Below, one piece after another: positions 1-8,718 of a stretch of DNA of 63,745 nucleotides; position 1 is the stretch's first letter, and the number at the start of each line of letters is the position of its first letter. The DNA is from Planctomycetota bacterium (lineage in GTDB: Bacteria; Planctomycetota; UBA1135; GCA-002686595). The position numbers and the translations under genes were made by a program. Under the pieces are notes generated by a model that saw only the letters and a program-made list of their open reading frames with translations, was not told the origin of the DNA and made no database searches. The stretch covers positions 1 through 63,745 of the forward strand of contig PBIX01000075.1 in the NCBI GenBank assembly GCA_002720975.1. Direction: 5' to 3'.

Positions 1-87
1 CAGGTATCCAAGGCGGCGGCCGAGGTGGTGGCCTACGGGACTGCAGTGACTCTTTCCGGGACGGAGGACGAGGAGAGCAGCCAATAA
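1..87 (+). CDS. C-terminal end of an unidentified protein (partial)
   Basis: Frame 1 is open from the first base of the window to a TAA at 85-87. It encodes 28 residues, beginning QVSKAAAEVV and ending EDEESSQ. The acidic, serine-rich tail and the in-frame stop suggest the end of a real gene that starts upstream of the window. Too little is present to name a family. A short GCCCC/GGGGC inverted repeat follows at about 91-106, but it has no T-run, so a terminator cannot be claimed. Confidence 0.45.
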   Translation, partial: QVSKAAAEVVAYGTAVTLSGTEDEESSQ

Positions 88-251
88 GAGCCCCACGAGC
101 GGGGCAACCGTCACACCGCTGGACCCAGGCTGAGGTACTCTTGGGGGTCGTCTGCGAGGGGTTTCCCGATGTCCAGGCGACCTCGCCCTGTCTCTTCGCC
201 TCCAGCGTGACCGTACGACCCCAAAAACGCCATCTGTGTTGGGCACCGAAT

Positions 252-2606
252 GTGCCCCCGGAGAGGGTCCATGCGCAGCGCTACGCGCGGCATCTGGCCC
301 TTGGGTTGCTCGCGCTGATCGCGTCCTGCGCCAAGGCTGAACTGGAGGCTGCTGACAGCGGTGCGCAGCACATCGTGCGCCTCGATCTGAGCGCCAAGCC
401 CGGCAGCCCGAAGCCACCGAACGAGATCCTCTCCCGGGGTCGCTTCGACGTGGGACCTGATAACCGAGACTCGTGGCAGGTCACGGGAGCTGACCCGGAG
501 TTGGTGATCGAGTCCAAGGAGCGCTGGGGAGGTCCATGGATGGGCCTGGGCTTCTCGGCGCACAAGGGCAGCGTTGCCATTCCAGTGGCCATCCCAGCCG
601 GGACCGTCAACAGAGCTGCGGTGCGCCTGATGTGCAAGAGCAAGGTGGACGTCGCCGTGGCCCTGACCCGGGACGGCAAGAACGTGGTCACGAGCGCCTT
701 CTTGCGTTACTCCGGCGCGGGGCTACCCGGGGTCGTCTTCGTGGACATCCCCGGAGTACTGGCGCATTCCGAACCCTTCGATGGGGTGTGCGTTCTCATG
801 GACCGACTGAAGCACGACTCCGTGTTCCTCGGGGTCGAACTCCTCTCCGCGCCGCTGCATGGGTTCCTTCCCACGGACCCCAGTCGGCCCGACGCGGTAG
901 GCATGGAGAACGAGTTCCGTACGTCCATCGCTCTGTCGAAGGATGTCCCCATGGAAGCTGAGGTCTCTGCCACTCCCGGGTCCGTATTGAGATTCGGCAT
1001 GGCGCGTACGGAAGCGGTTCGCCGAGCCTCTGAACGCCCGCGCATCAAGGTACGCGTCATGGACGCCGAACAGGATCCGCCGGTCGAACTCGCCAAGGGT
1101 TCCTTCCCCCTTCCGCGCGGCAAGGCCGCCCGCGTCTGGACCGAGGCGGAGTTGCCCCTCCCCCTCACAACCCCCGGTCGCGTTCAAGTGATCTTCTCGC
1201 TGCTTTCCGAGGAAGAGGGCGCGAGCCTGGTGGCCCTGTCCTCTCCGCGTATCGAGCGACGCTGGGCGGGTCCCAAGACCGTGGTGCTCGTCACCTCCGA
1301 CACCCACCGTGCCGACCATGTGGGTGGCTCCTCGCGCAATGTGGGCGTCGAGACGCCCTTCCTGGATCGCCTGGCCGACAAGGGGGTGATGTTCGAGGAC
1401 GCCTACTCCTCCACGAACATCACCAACCCCTCCCATGCATCCCTGATGACCGCGCTCTCCCCGCGCGACACGCACATGGTGGACAACAACACGGTGCTTG
1501 CCGAGCACGCCGTGACCCTGGCGGAGCGGTTCCAGCAGGCAGGCTACTTCACCCTGGCCGCCCTCAGCGCCGGGCACATGAACCACCGGCAGAGTGGTCT
1601 CTCCCAGGGCTTCGACCGGCTCTGGGTTCCCAGCGGCAAGGCCGACGTGGATTCGCGCATCTCGATCGAACACCTGGACGAGTGGCTGGAAGAAGCGGAT
1701 GGCCTGCCACTGTTCGTGTGGTTGCACGTCTTCGATGCACATGCCCCGTACGTGGTTCCCGATGAGCTGCGCTGGCGCTACTACGATGAGAGCAAGGACC
1801 CCTATGCCGAGTCCTTCGAACTCCCCGAAGGTGCACGGGTACCGTGGGACGCGGCGGTGCGTGACGTGGATTTCGTCACGAGCCAGTACATGTCAGAGGT
1901 GACGTATCTGGATACTCAACTGGAGGGTTTCCTCTCTCACCCACGCTTCCAGAACGCGGTCATTGCCATCACCGGTGACCACGGCGAGTCCTTTGGCAAC
2001 CACGGCCTCTACTTCACCCATGCCGGCCTCTACCCGGAGACGCTTGGCGTTCCCCTGATCCTGACGTGGCCCGGCAGCCCAATGGGTGCCACCATCACGC
2101 AGGGCGTCAGCCACCTCGACCTGGGGCGCACGCTGCTCGACGTCAGCGGTCTGGTGGACGTGGAGTTCCCGGGCCAGAACCTCATGCGCTGGCTGGACAA
2201 CGTGGAGCGGCAGGGCGAAGCACGCTTCGCCATCAGCTCCCACGCCCACTCGGCCTCCATTGAGGAGGACGGCTGGTTCCTGGTCCTGTCCCTGCGCAAC
2301 TCGGGTAAGCCCGCCCGCACCGCGCACCAGGTGGAGCTCTACCGCCTGGCCGATGACCCCGGCTGCCTGGTGGACCTGGTGGATGAAGAGATGGAACGCG
2401 CGCGCTACCTGCGCCGTCAGCTCATGGACTGGCTCGCCGCAGCCGATGAGTGCGGGCTCTCCCAGGCCACCGGCCTACAGGACCGCGAAGAGTTGGCCCA
2501 GCTGGCCGCTCTGGGGTATGCCGACCAGGGTGTCGGCGAGGACACCGGGGCACGTGCCTGGTACGAGGAGGATCCCAAGAGCACGTGGTGCCAGCGGTTC
2601 CGCTAG
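252..2606 (+). CDS. Sulfatase-like (alkaline phosphatase superfamily) lipoprotein
   Basis: Predicted exported hydrolase of the sulfatase/phosphodiesterase superfamily (PF00884). The GTG at 252 places a lipoprotein signal at the N-terminus (hydrophobic LALGLLALIAS before Cys, then AKAE). The open frame also has a TTG at 141, but that would bury the signal. The first about 340 residues resemble no enzyme domain I recognise and may be a beta-rich binding region. The catalytic domain starts near residue 345, with metal-binding Asp350 in SDTHRAD. The nucleophile motif reads T-N-P-S-H, with Thr391 where sulfatases carry Cys or Ser. The second metal site is GDHGES (Asp576-His577). Thr at this position suggests a phosphotransferase-like or phosphodiesterase-like enzyme rather than a formylglycine sulfatase. 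The substrate is unknown. It lies 108 bases before the next gene on the same strand. Confidence 0.85.
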   Translation: MPPERVHAQRYARHLALGLLALIASCAKAELEAADSGAQHIVRLDLSAKPGSPKPPNEILSRGRFDVGPDNRDSWQVTGADPELVIESKERWGGPWMGLGFSAHKGSVAIPVAIPAGTVNRAAVRLMCKSKVDVAVALTRDGKNVVTSAFLRYSGAGLPGVVFVDIPGVLAHSEPFDGVCVLMDRLKHDSVFLGVELLSAPLHGFLPTDPSRPDAVGMENEFRTSIALSKDVPMEAEVSATPGSVLRFGMARTEAVRRASERPRIKVRVMDAEQDPPVELAKGSFPLPRGKAARVWTEAELPLPLTTPGRVQVIFSLLSEEEGASLVALSSPRIERRWAGPKTVVLVTSDTHRADHVGGSSRNVGVETPFLDRLADKGVMFEDAYSSTNITNPSHASLMTALSPRDTHMVDNNTVLAEHAVTLAERFQQAGYFTLAALSAGHMNHRQSGLSQGFDRLWVPSGKADVDSRISIEHLDEWLEEADGLPLFVWLHVFDAHAPYVVPDELRWRYYDESKDPYAESFELPEGARVPWDAAVRDVDFVTSQYMSEVTYLDTQLEGFLSHPRFQNAVIAITGDHGESFGNHGLYFTHAGLYPETLGVPLILTWPGSPMGATITQGVSHLDLGRTLLDVSGLVDVEFPGQNLMRWLDNVERQGEARFAISSHAHSASIEEDGWFLVLSLRNSGKPARTAHQVELYRLADDPGCLVDLVDEEMERARYLRRQLMDWLAAADECGLSQATGLQDREELAQLAALGYADQGVGEDTGARAWYEEDPKSTWCQRFR

Positions 2607-2714
2607 ACCCCAACCAGTGGAGGTCGGACCCACAACCGGGGAGCACACGCTACCCTGTGGCAGCCCCGTCCCGGCTCCGTTGAACCCCTCCCCAGCCCGA
2701 GCGTTTCACGCCCC

Positions 2715-4472
2715 ATGCTATCCCCTCTCCTGGCCCTCCTGGCCGCTGCGTCCCCCATCCTCCCCGCCGTCACGGAACCTGCGCCCCAGGACCTGAGCGG
2801 CCTGAAGGATGAAATAGACCTCTCCATCCGCTGGCTGCGGTCCGTCCAGGACCCCAAGGTCGGCAGCTACGGTTCCGGCGTCCAGGACACATCCGCCGTG
2901 CTTACGGCGCTGGCCACCAGCCCCCGACACTACACACGCGCCGACGGCCCCTTCGTCGCCACAGCCCTGGACTACCTCATCGGCTTGCAGTCTGAGGATG
3001 GATCGATTTCCACCCCGGGTGCCGAACCGGGTGGCGTCCTGATGCAGACGCGCCAAGCAGCCGTGGCACTCTTCGGCTACGTCGACCCCGTGACCACCCC
3101 GGCGCTGGGTCGTGCCGTGGCGTGGCTCGCCAAAGAGGGCGTGTCCGACCCGAGCGATGGGACCCCCCTCCCCAACCCCTGGGTGGACCGGGGCGATTTC
3201 ATGGAGAGCAAGGCACAAGCCGCCGCCTGGGCCACGTCCCTGCTGGCCAAGCGTCGAAGCAATGGCTCCTGGAGCGGCCCCTACTCTCAAGACGTGTGGG
3301 CCACCGCCGCGGCCGTGATCGACCTGTCGATCTGCCGACCCCTATTCGCAGCTCCTTCCGTCACCCCCTCGGGCGCCACGCCCCTGCCCGCCATCGCTGG
3401 AGTGGACACCGAAGCCGTCCGGGATTCCATGCACAAGGGCGCCCGCTTCCTGTTGCTCACGAGCGAGGGTGGCCGGTGGGGCGCACCCGGCCAAGCAGAT
3501 GCAGGCCTGACGGCCATGGTGATCGCCTCCCTTCAGGCCGTCCCGACGCCACGGCCCGATGACATTCAGAAGGTGATTGATGAGGGTCTACAGTGGATCG
3601 CAAGCATGCAGCGCAAAGACGGGTCCATTCACCAGGGCCGCTTGGCCAACTACGTCACGTCCTCTTGCGTCCTGGCCCTGGCGCAGAGCGAGGGTGAGAC
3701 CTACGCCAAGGTAATCAAGCGCGCCCAGGGGTTCCTCGTGAACCTGCAAGCTGATGAGGGCGAGGGCTACTCCGCTGACCACCCCTTCTACGGCGGCATC
3801 GGGTACGGAGGCGACGAGCGGCCGGACCTCTCGAACCTGCAGATGGCCCTTGAGGCCCTGGTCGCTTCGGGCCTGGAAGAGGACCACGTGGCCTTCGACC
3901 GCGCCGTGCGCTTTCTCGAGCGCTGCCAGAACCGCTCGGAGTCCAACGACTTCGAGTTGCGATCGGCCGAGGGCAAGATCGTTTCGGGCAACGACGGTGG
4001 CGCGGGCTACTACCCCGGCGATTCCAAGGCGGGTTTCGAGGTGCTGGCCGACGGCACGAAGATCCCTCGCTCCTATGGGTCCATGACCTACGCCCTGCTC
4101 AAGGGGCTGGTCTTCTCGGGTCTCGACGCCGAGGACGAGCGCGTCCAGGCCTGCTGGAAGTGGCTCAGCGAGCACTACACCCTGGACGTGAACCCGGGCT
4201 TCGAACACTCCAGTGACCCCACGGCCGCCTACCAGGGCCTGTTCTACTACTTCCACTCCATGGCCCGCGCCCTGTCGGTGTTTGGTGCCAAGGAGGTCAT
4301 CGATGGCGAGGGACAGGTCCACGATTGGCGGGCCGAACTGGCGGGCCGTCTTGTGGCGATGCAGTCCAAGCTGGACGGCTCCTGGGTGAATGCCAACGCC
4401 CCGCGCTGGTGGGAGGGCAATCCCGTACTGGCCACGGCCTACGCTTTGCTCACCCTGGGTGAGACCCTCTAG
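2715..4472 (+). CDS. Secreted prenyltransferase/squalene-oxidase repeat protein
   Basis: A 585-residue protein with a Sec signal peptide (MLSPLLALLAAASPILPA). Several alpha-alpha toroid repeats of the squalene-cyclase/prenyltransferase type follow, recognisable by segments such as SIRWLRSVQDP, DYLIGLQSEDGSI, QWIASMQRKDGSI and KLDGSWVNANAPRWW. The class II cyclase acid motif DxDD is not evident. The protein is therefore probably a repeat-scaffold protein of the kind abundant in Planctomycetota, and not a triterpene cyclase. The role is unknown. The export signal places it in the periplasm or at the cell surface. The start ATG follows a C-rich leader without a clear ribosome-binding site. Confidence 0.8.
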   Translation: MLSPLLALLAAASPILPAVTEPAPQDLSGLKDEIDLSIRWLRSVQDPKVGSYGSGVQDTSAVLTALATSPRHYTRADGPFVATALDYLIGLQSEDGSISTPGAEPGGVLMQTRQAAVALFGYVDPVTTPALGRAVAWLAKEGVSDPSDGTPLPNPWVDRGDFMESKAQAAAWATSLLAKRRSNGSWSGPYSQDVWATAAAVIDLSICRPLFAAPSVTPSGATPLPAIAGVDTEAVRDSMHKGARFLLLTSEGGRWGAPGQADAGLTAMVIASLQAVPTPRPDDIQKVIDEGLQWIASMQRKDGSIHQGRLANYVTSSCVLALAQSEGETYAKVIKRAQGFLVNLQADEGEGYSADHPFYGGIGYGGDERPDLSNLQMALEALVASGLEEDHVAFDRAVRFLERCQNRSESNDFELRSAEGKIVSGNDGGAGYYPGDSKAGFEVLADGTKIPRSYGSMTYALLKGLVFSGLDAEDERVQACWKWLSEHYTLDVNPGFEHSSDPTAAYQGLFYYFHSMARALSVFGAKEVIDGEGQVHDWRAELAGRLVAMQSKLDGSWVNANAPRWWEGNPVLATAYALLTLGETL

Positions 4473-4494
4473 CGCGCGCTGTATACTGCGCGCC

Positions 4495-5475
4495 ATGGAC
4501 ACCGGCAGCGCACTTCCCGCCCCAGGCGGACCCATCCGGATCTACCGCATGAGCCCGGACTCGGCCGGGCCCCGCGAGCGCCTGCTCCTGGACGATGGGC
4601 CAGGGCCTGAGACATGCGCGGAGCGAGGATTCTTGGATCTCACAGAACTCCTTGAGCGCCGGGGCAAACCCACCAACCTGGCCGACCTGTTCGAGATCGG
4701 CTGGCTGGATCGCGAGCATCTGCAGCGTGCTCTGGACGAGGAAGGGGAGTCCGATGGCCTGCGTCGGGTCCAGGTGGAATGCGTGGACGGCGTCCCCGTG
4801 GGCACGGGCCTGCCGTTGCTGCCTTGTGAAGTGGGCAAGATCCTCTGCCTGGGCAAGAACTTCCGCGCCCACGCCGAGGAGTTCGGTGAGGAGGTGCCCA
4901 CTGAACCCCTGTTCTTCAACAAACTGCCTGAGACGCTGGTCCCCCACGGCGCAGAGGTGTGTGTGCCCGGCTGGTACCAGGACCGGTTTGATCACGAAGC
5001 CGAGGTCGCGGCCGTCATCGGCTGGGGTGGACGGGACATCTCGACCAGCGACGCCATGGATCACATCGCCGGCTACACCGTGGCCAACGACCTCACCGCA
5101 CGCACGATGCAGGGCGCGGATCGCAAGCTGGGGCACCCCTGGATGCGCGCCAAGAACATGGAGGGAGCCTGCCCCCTGGGCCCCGCCTTCGTCCCGCGCG
5201 ACTACCTGGACGTGAACACACTGGACGTGACGTGCCACGTGAATGGCGAGCTACGCCAGGAGGCCTCCACCTCGGATTGGGTTGTGGGGTTGCCCGAGGC
5301 CATCGCCACCCTCTCGCGTCATCTGACTCTCCACCCCGGGGACATCATCCTGACGGGCACGCCCAGCGGGGTAGGCCCCCTCAATGATGGGGATGAAGTG
5401 CTCTGCACCGTGTCCGGCATCGGCGCGCTGAAGACGACTATCCAACGCATGCCCGCGGTCCAGGTGACGCCATGA
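4495..5475 (+). CDS. Fumarylacetoacetate hydrolase family protein
   Basis: A cytoplasmic FAH-superfamily enzyme of 326 residues. Relatives hydrolyse or decarboxylate acyl-pyruvates and other 2-oxo diacids with a divalent metal. Visible features are the KILCLGKNF segment near residue 115, the metal pair E168/E170 in FDHEAEVAAVIG, the GYTVANDLTAR segment and the C-terminal ILTGTPSGVG loop. The ATG at 4495 lies 22 bases after the previous stop. An upstream in-frame start at 4390 would overlap the preceding gene and adds no conserved sequence. The stop overlaps the next ATG (ATGA), so it is co-translated with the M48 peptidase. The exact substrate cannot be read from the sequence. Confidence 0.88.
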   Translation: MDTGSALPAPGGPIRIYRMSPDSAGPRERLLLDDGPGPETCAERGFLDLTELLERRGKPTNLADLFEIGWLDREHLQRALDEEGESDGLRRVQVECVDGVPVGTGLPLLPCEVGKILCLGKNFRAHAEEFGEEVPTEPLFFNKLPETLVPHGAEVCVPGWYQDRFDHEAEVAAVIGWGGRDISTSDAMDHIAGYTVANDLTARTMQGADRKLGHPWMRAKNMEGACPLGPAFVPRDYLDVNTLDVTCHVNGELRQEASTSDWVVGLPEAIATLSRHLTLHPGDIILTGTPSGVGPLNDGDEVLCTVSGIGALKTTIQRMPAVQVTP

Positions 5476-6599
5476 CAGGGGCCTACGACCTGGAACAGTC
5501 CATGGATGGCTGGGTCTTCCAGCGCTCAAACCCCGAGGGTCGCCAACCCGCGCGTATCCGCATGCGACTGGATGGGATCGTGGCCAGCCTCGAAGACGGC
5601 ACCACGGTCCAGATCCCCTGGAAGGGTATGCGACTGAACGCCGAGCCCGGCGGCGAGGTGATCTACTGCATCGCTGCCGATGGAGCCCAGCGCATCTTCA
5701 GCGAGGACCCGGACTTCCTGCGAGCTGTGGAGGCCGCCGGCGGCAATGACCTCAGCGATGCTCTGGCACGCATGCAGGGCACGCGGACGTCGACACCCTT
5801 CACCCACCGACTGGGTTGCGTGGGCTGCCTCACTCTGACGGTCCTGTTCGCGATCAGCGTGCCGCACCTGTTCCGCTGGGGCGTGGACTCCACCGTGGAG
5901 GCACTGCCCTACAGCGTGGACGAGGTCATTGGGGAGCAGGTCTGGGGCGGCATGGACCTGGGGGGTGACGAGGTCAGCGATCCAGAGGTGCGCGACGCCG
6001 TGCAGGCCATCTTCGACCGTCTCACGCCCCACTCCGAGCTTCCCGAAGCCGAGTTCCAGTTCAAGGTCATCGACAGCGAGGTGGTCAACGCCTTCGCGCT
6101 ACCCGGGGGCTACATCACCGTCTTCACGGGCCTCCTGACCGAAGCCTCCTCACCAGAAGAAGTCGCCGGAGTGATCGCCCATGAGATGGCCCACGTGACG
6201 CACCGTCATGGTCTACGGCGCATGGCGCACTCGGTCGGCCTGTGGGCCTCGGTCACGCTGGTGCTGGGCAACACCGACGTGCTGGCTTCCATCGCACGCG
6301 ATCTATTCACCCTGGCTTCGGTCAACGGCTACTCCCAGGACCAGGAGACCGACGCGGACCTGGAGGGCGTGCGCATGCTCATGGCCGCCCGGATCGACCC
6401 AACCGGTCTGGCACACTTCTTCGAACATCTGGCCGAGGAGCACGGTGACGTGCCCGACACCCTGGCCTGGTTCTCCACCCACCCTCAGCACGAGGAGCGC
6501 ATCGCGGCCATCGAAGCGTTCGCCGCGGCGAACGCGAACACCGACGAGTGGGAGCCCCTGGACGTGGACTGGGACGCCATGCTCAAGGCACTCGAGTAG
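5472..6599 (+). CDS. Membrane-anchored M48 family zinc metallopeptidase
   Basis: A 375-residue protein. The N-terminal about 110 residues are a small soluble region. One transmembrane helix follows near residues 115-135 (CVGCLTLTVLFAISVPHLF), then an M48 (BepA/HtpX/Oma1-like) peptidase domain. The zinc motif is HEMAH (His237, Glu238, His241), and a third ligand Glu is present in the downstream ETDAD segment. M48 enzymes clear misfolded membrane or outer-membrane proteins. The start codon overlaps the stop of the FAH-family gene. The stop lies 3 bases from the stop of the convergent DAHP synthase gene, leaving no room for a conventional terminator. Confidence 0.88.
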   Translation: MTGAYDLEQSMDGWVFQRSNPEGRQPARIRMRLDGIVASLEDGTTVQIPWKGMRLNAEPGGEVIYCIAADGAQRIFSEDPDFLRAVEAAGGNDLSDALARMQGTRTSTPFTHRLGCVGCLTLTVLFAISVPHLFRWGVDSTVEALPYSVDEVIGEQVWGGMDLGGDEVSDPEVRDAVQAIFDRLTPHSELPEAEFQFKVIDSEVVNAFALPGGYITVFTGLLTEASSPEEVAGVIAHEMAHVTHRHGLRRMAHSVGLWASVTLVLGNTDVLASIARDLFTLASVNGYSQDQETDADLEGVRMLMAARIDPTGLAHFFEHLAEEHGDVPDTLAWFSTHPQHEERIAAIEAFAAANANTDEWEPLDVDWDAMLKALE

Positions 6600-6602
6600 G
6601 GC

Positions 6603-7661
6603 TCAGGGAGCCAGAGCAGCAGCCCTCTTGGGTTGTGGTTGGGCGTGAAAGGCGCGCCCCAGCACGGCACCCACCACGCGGCACTCGGCCACCACGCGGG
6701 TCAGCTCGCCGGGCAGCAGGGCCTGGGCCCCGTCCGAACGGGCCTGATCGGGGCGCGGGTGCACCTCCACGGCCACCCCATCCGCTCCGGCGGCGATGGC
6801 TGCTCGGGAGAGAGGCGCCACCAGCTCGGGGATCCCGGCGGCGTGGGAGGGATCCACCAGGATGGGCAGGTGGGTCCACTGGCGCAGCAGAGGCAGAACG
6901 GTCAGGTCCAGGGTGTTGCGGGTCGCGGTCTCGAAGGTGCGGATGCCCCGCTCACACAGGATGATCTGCTCGGACCCGTGGGCCGCCAGGTACTCCGCGG
7001 CCGCCAGCCACTCAGCCACGGTGGCCGAGAGGCCGCGCTTGAGGAGCACAGGTCGACCCGCGGCCGCGATGGCTTTCAGCAGGGTGAAGTTCTGCATGTT
7101 GCGCGCGCCCACCTGCAGACAGTCGATGTCGCACTCCTTGAAGGCGCTCACCTGGGTAGCGTCCATGATCTCGCTGATCACAGGCAGGCCCACACTCTCC
7201 CCCGCGTCCTTCAGCTGAGTCAGGCCCTCGCGGCCCAGGCCCTGGAAGGCGTAGGGGCTGGTGCGCGGCTTGAAGGCTCCGCCGCGCAGGATGTGGGCTC
7301 CTGCGTCACGACAGATACGCGCACCCTCGAGGATCAGGTCACGACCCTCCACGCTGCAGGGCCCGGCGATGACCACCGACTCCCCCGCTCCCACGCACAC
7401 GGCACCCACGTTGACCGAGGTGGGCCCCTCGCGGAAGGCACGATCCACCAGACGCCACTCCCCGCGGGGCACGACGGCCTGCTCCACCTCGGGCCGCGCC
7501 GCCAGCTGGTCGACCAGGTCCGCAGAAGCATGGTCCACGATGGCGACGATGGGACGCGCGGGCTCGGGGGAGAGGAAGGTACGCAAGCCCTGACCCTCGA
7601 TCAGGGTGCGCAGCTCCGAGACCACCTCAGACGGGGTTCCGATACGTAGGCGCAGGATCAT
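6603..7661 (-). CDS. aroF: 3-deoxy-7-phosphoheptulonate (DAHP) synthase
   Basis: Catalyses the first step of the shikimate pathway (phosphoenolpyruvate + erythrose 4-phosphate to DAHP). At 352 residues it has an N-terminal ferredoxin-like regulatory domain (about 1-70, starting MILRLRIGTP) and a TIM barrel of the type I-beta/KDO8P-synthase group. Barrel landmarks are AGPCSVE, GGAFKPRTSPYAFQG, GARNMQN, the LLKRG lysine and LVDPSHA. The ATG at 7661 overlaps the stop of the preceding chorismate-mutase-like gene (ATGA). A longer frame begins at 7691 but would run into that gene. It is the last gene of the trp run. Its place beside a chorismate-mutase-like gene suggests the encoded proteins may associate. 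Confidence 0.93.
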   Translation of the reverse strand: MILRLRIGTPSEVVSELRTLIEGQGLRTFLSPEPARPIVAIVDHASADLVDQLAARPEVEQAVVPRGEWRLVDRAFREGPTSVNVGAVCVGAGESVVIAGPCSVEGRDLILEGARICRDAGAHILRGGAFKPRTSPYAFQGLGREGLTQLKDAGESVGLPVISEIMDATQVSAFKECDIDCLQVGARNMQNFTLLKAIAAAGRPVLLKRGLSATVAEWLAAAEYLAAHGSEQIILCERGIRTFETATRNTLDLTVLPLLRQWTHLPILVDPSHAAGIPELVAPLSRAAIAAGADGVAVEVHPRPDQARSDGAQALLPGELTRVVAECRVVGAVLGRAFHAQPQPKRAAALAP

Positions 7662-7891
7662 CGGGACAGCTCCTCGGTCGCCCGGCGGCACCCCTCGTCT
7701 ACGACTTCGAAGACGCGCTCAAGGGCGGGTGCCGGAAAGTCCCCCTCGGTGCGGGCGAGCACATCCTCCAGGGCGGGTGCGGGCAGGGGCGCGCCGCAGG
7801 CCAACTCCCGGGACAGGCGTGCACGCTCGTCCAGCAGATGGGCCAAGGCGCGGTCCAGGGCGGTCAGTTGATGTCTCAGGGTCAGGCTCAT
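7658..7891 (-). CDS. Chorismate mutase-like (AroQ-type) small protein
   Basis: A 77-residue, mostly helical protein. Its first helix (LRHQLTALDRALAHLLDERARLSREL) matches the long helix 1 of AroQ chorismate mutases, including two of its arginines. The family domain is usually about 90 residues. Here the loop after helix 1 is short (ACGAPLPAP), and I do not see the catalytic lysine or the end-of-helix Gln/Glu in their expected places. It may be a degenerate mutase that regulates or stabilises DAHP synthase. It overlaps trpA upstream and DAHP synthase downstream by 4 bases each, so translation of the three is probably coupled. The family call is moderate and catalytic activity is uncertain. Confidence 0.6.
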   Translation of the reverse strand: MSLTLRHQLTALDRALAHLLDERARLSRELACGAPLPAPALEDVLARTEGDFPAPALERVFEVVDEGCRRATEELSR

Positions 7892-8718
7892 GGGTTCAGT
7901 CCCTCTCGCAGGTGGGTCAGGAAGTGGGCCGCGGCGCGGGCGCTCACGGCATCGCTGTCTTGGTCGGGGGCCGCTGCGAGGGCGGCCTGATGGACGTGCT
8001 CCACCAGGGCCGAACCCACGATGGCCAGCTGGGCGTGGGGCGCGACGGCGGCCACCTCCGCCGGTCCGTTGATACCAAATCCCACGCCCAGGGGGCAGGT
8101 TGTCAGGGAGCGCACGCGCGCGAGGAACTCGCTGCCCTCGCGGCCCAGCTCCGTGCGCGTCCCCGTGATGCCCGTGCGACCGATCACGTACAGGAAGCCG
8201 CGGCTCAGCTCGGCGGCGCGCACAATGCGCGCGTCGGCGGTGGTGGGCGTGACGAAGAAGACGCTGGCCAGGTCCGCCGCCTGCACCGCGCCCGCGATAC
8301 AGGTCTGCTCCTCCACAGGCAGGTCGGGGATCAGGAGACCATCCGCCCCGGCCCCGGCCAGACGTGAGCAGGCCTCTTCGGCACCGCGGCTGAGGATCGG
8401 ATTGGCGTAGCTGAAGGCCAGGATGGGCAGGGCTCCCCCAGCGGAGCGATAGCGGGCGATCAGATCCACAACCCCCTCGAAGGTGGTGCCCGCCTCCAGG
8501 GAGCGCAGGGCCGCGGCCTGCAGCAGGGGACCATCGGCCACGGGATCGCTAAAGGGCAACCCCAGCTCGACGCAGGCCGCGCCGGCTTCTTCCAGAGCCT
8601 GCAGCACGGCCAGGGTGCGCTCCAGCCCGCCGTCGCCGGCAGTCACGTAGGGCGCGATGCCACACTCACCAGCCTGGGCCAGCTGCGTGGTGACGGCTTC
8701 CAGCCGCGAGGCGCTCAT
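7888..8718 (-). CDS. trpA: Tryptophan synthase alpha subunit
   Basis: Cleaves indole-3-glycerol phosphate to indole and glyceraldehyde 3-phosphate within the alpha2beta2 complex. The 276-residue TIM barrel has catalytic Glu51 in ELGLPFSDP and Asp62 in ADGP, with the same 11-residue spacing as E49/D60 of E. coli. The phosphate-binding loop GFGINGP is also present. Four-base overlaps join it to trpB upstream and to the chorismate-mutase-like gene downstream. Confidence 0.96.
   Translation of the reverse strand: MSASRLEAVTTQLAQAGECGIAPYVTAGDGGLERTLAVLQALEEAGAACVELGLPFSDPVADGPLLQAAALRSLEAGTTFEGVVDLIARYRSAGGALPILAFSYANPILSRGAEEACSRLAGAGADGLLIPDLPVEEQTCIAGAVQAADLASVFFVTPTTADARIVRAAELSRGFLYVIGRTGITGTRTELGREGSEFLARVRSLTTCPLGVGFGINGPAEVAAVAPHAQLAIVGSALVEHVHQAALAAAPDQDSDAVSARAAAHFLTHLREGLNP

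Noticed and set aside
91-106. GCCCC/GGGGC repeat after the first partial gene as a terminator
   Set aside because: Only five pairs and no following T-run, so it is not distinguishable from chance in G+C-rich DNA.
141-251. TTG start for the first sulfatase-like gene
   Set aside because: It would place about 37 unrelated residues before an evident lipoprotein signal. The GTG at 252 fits the signal better.
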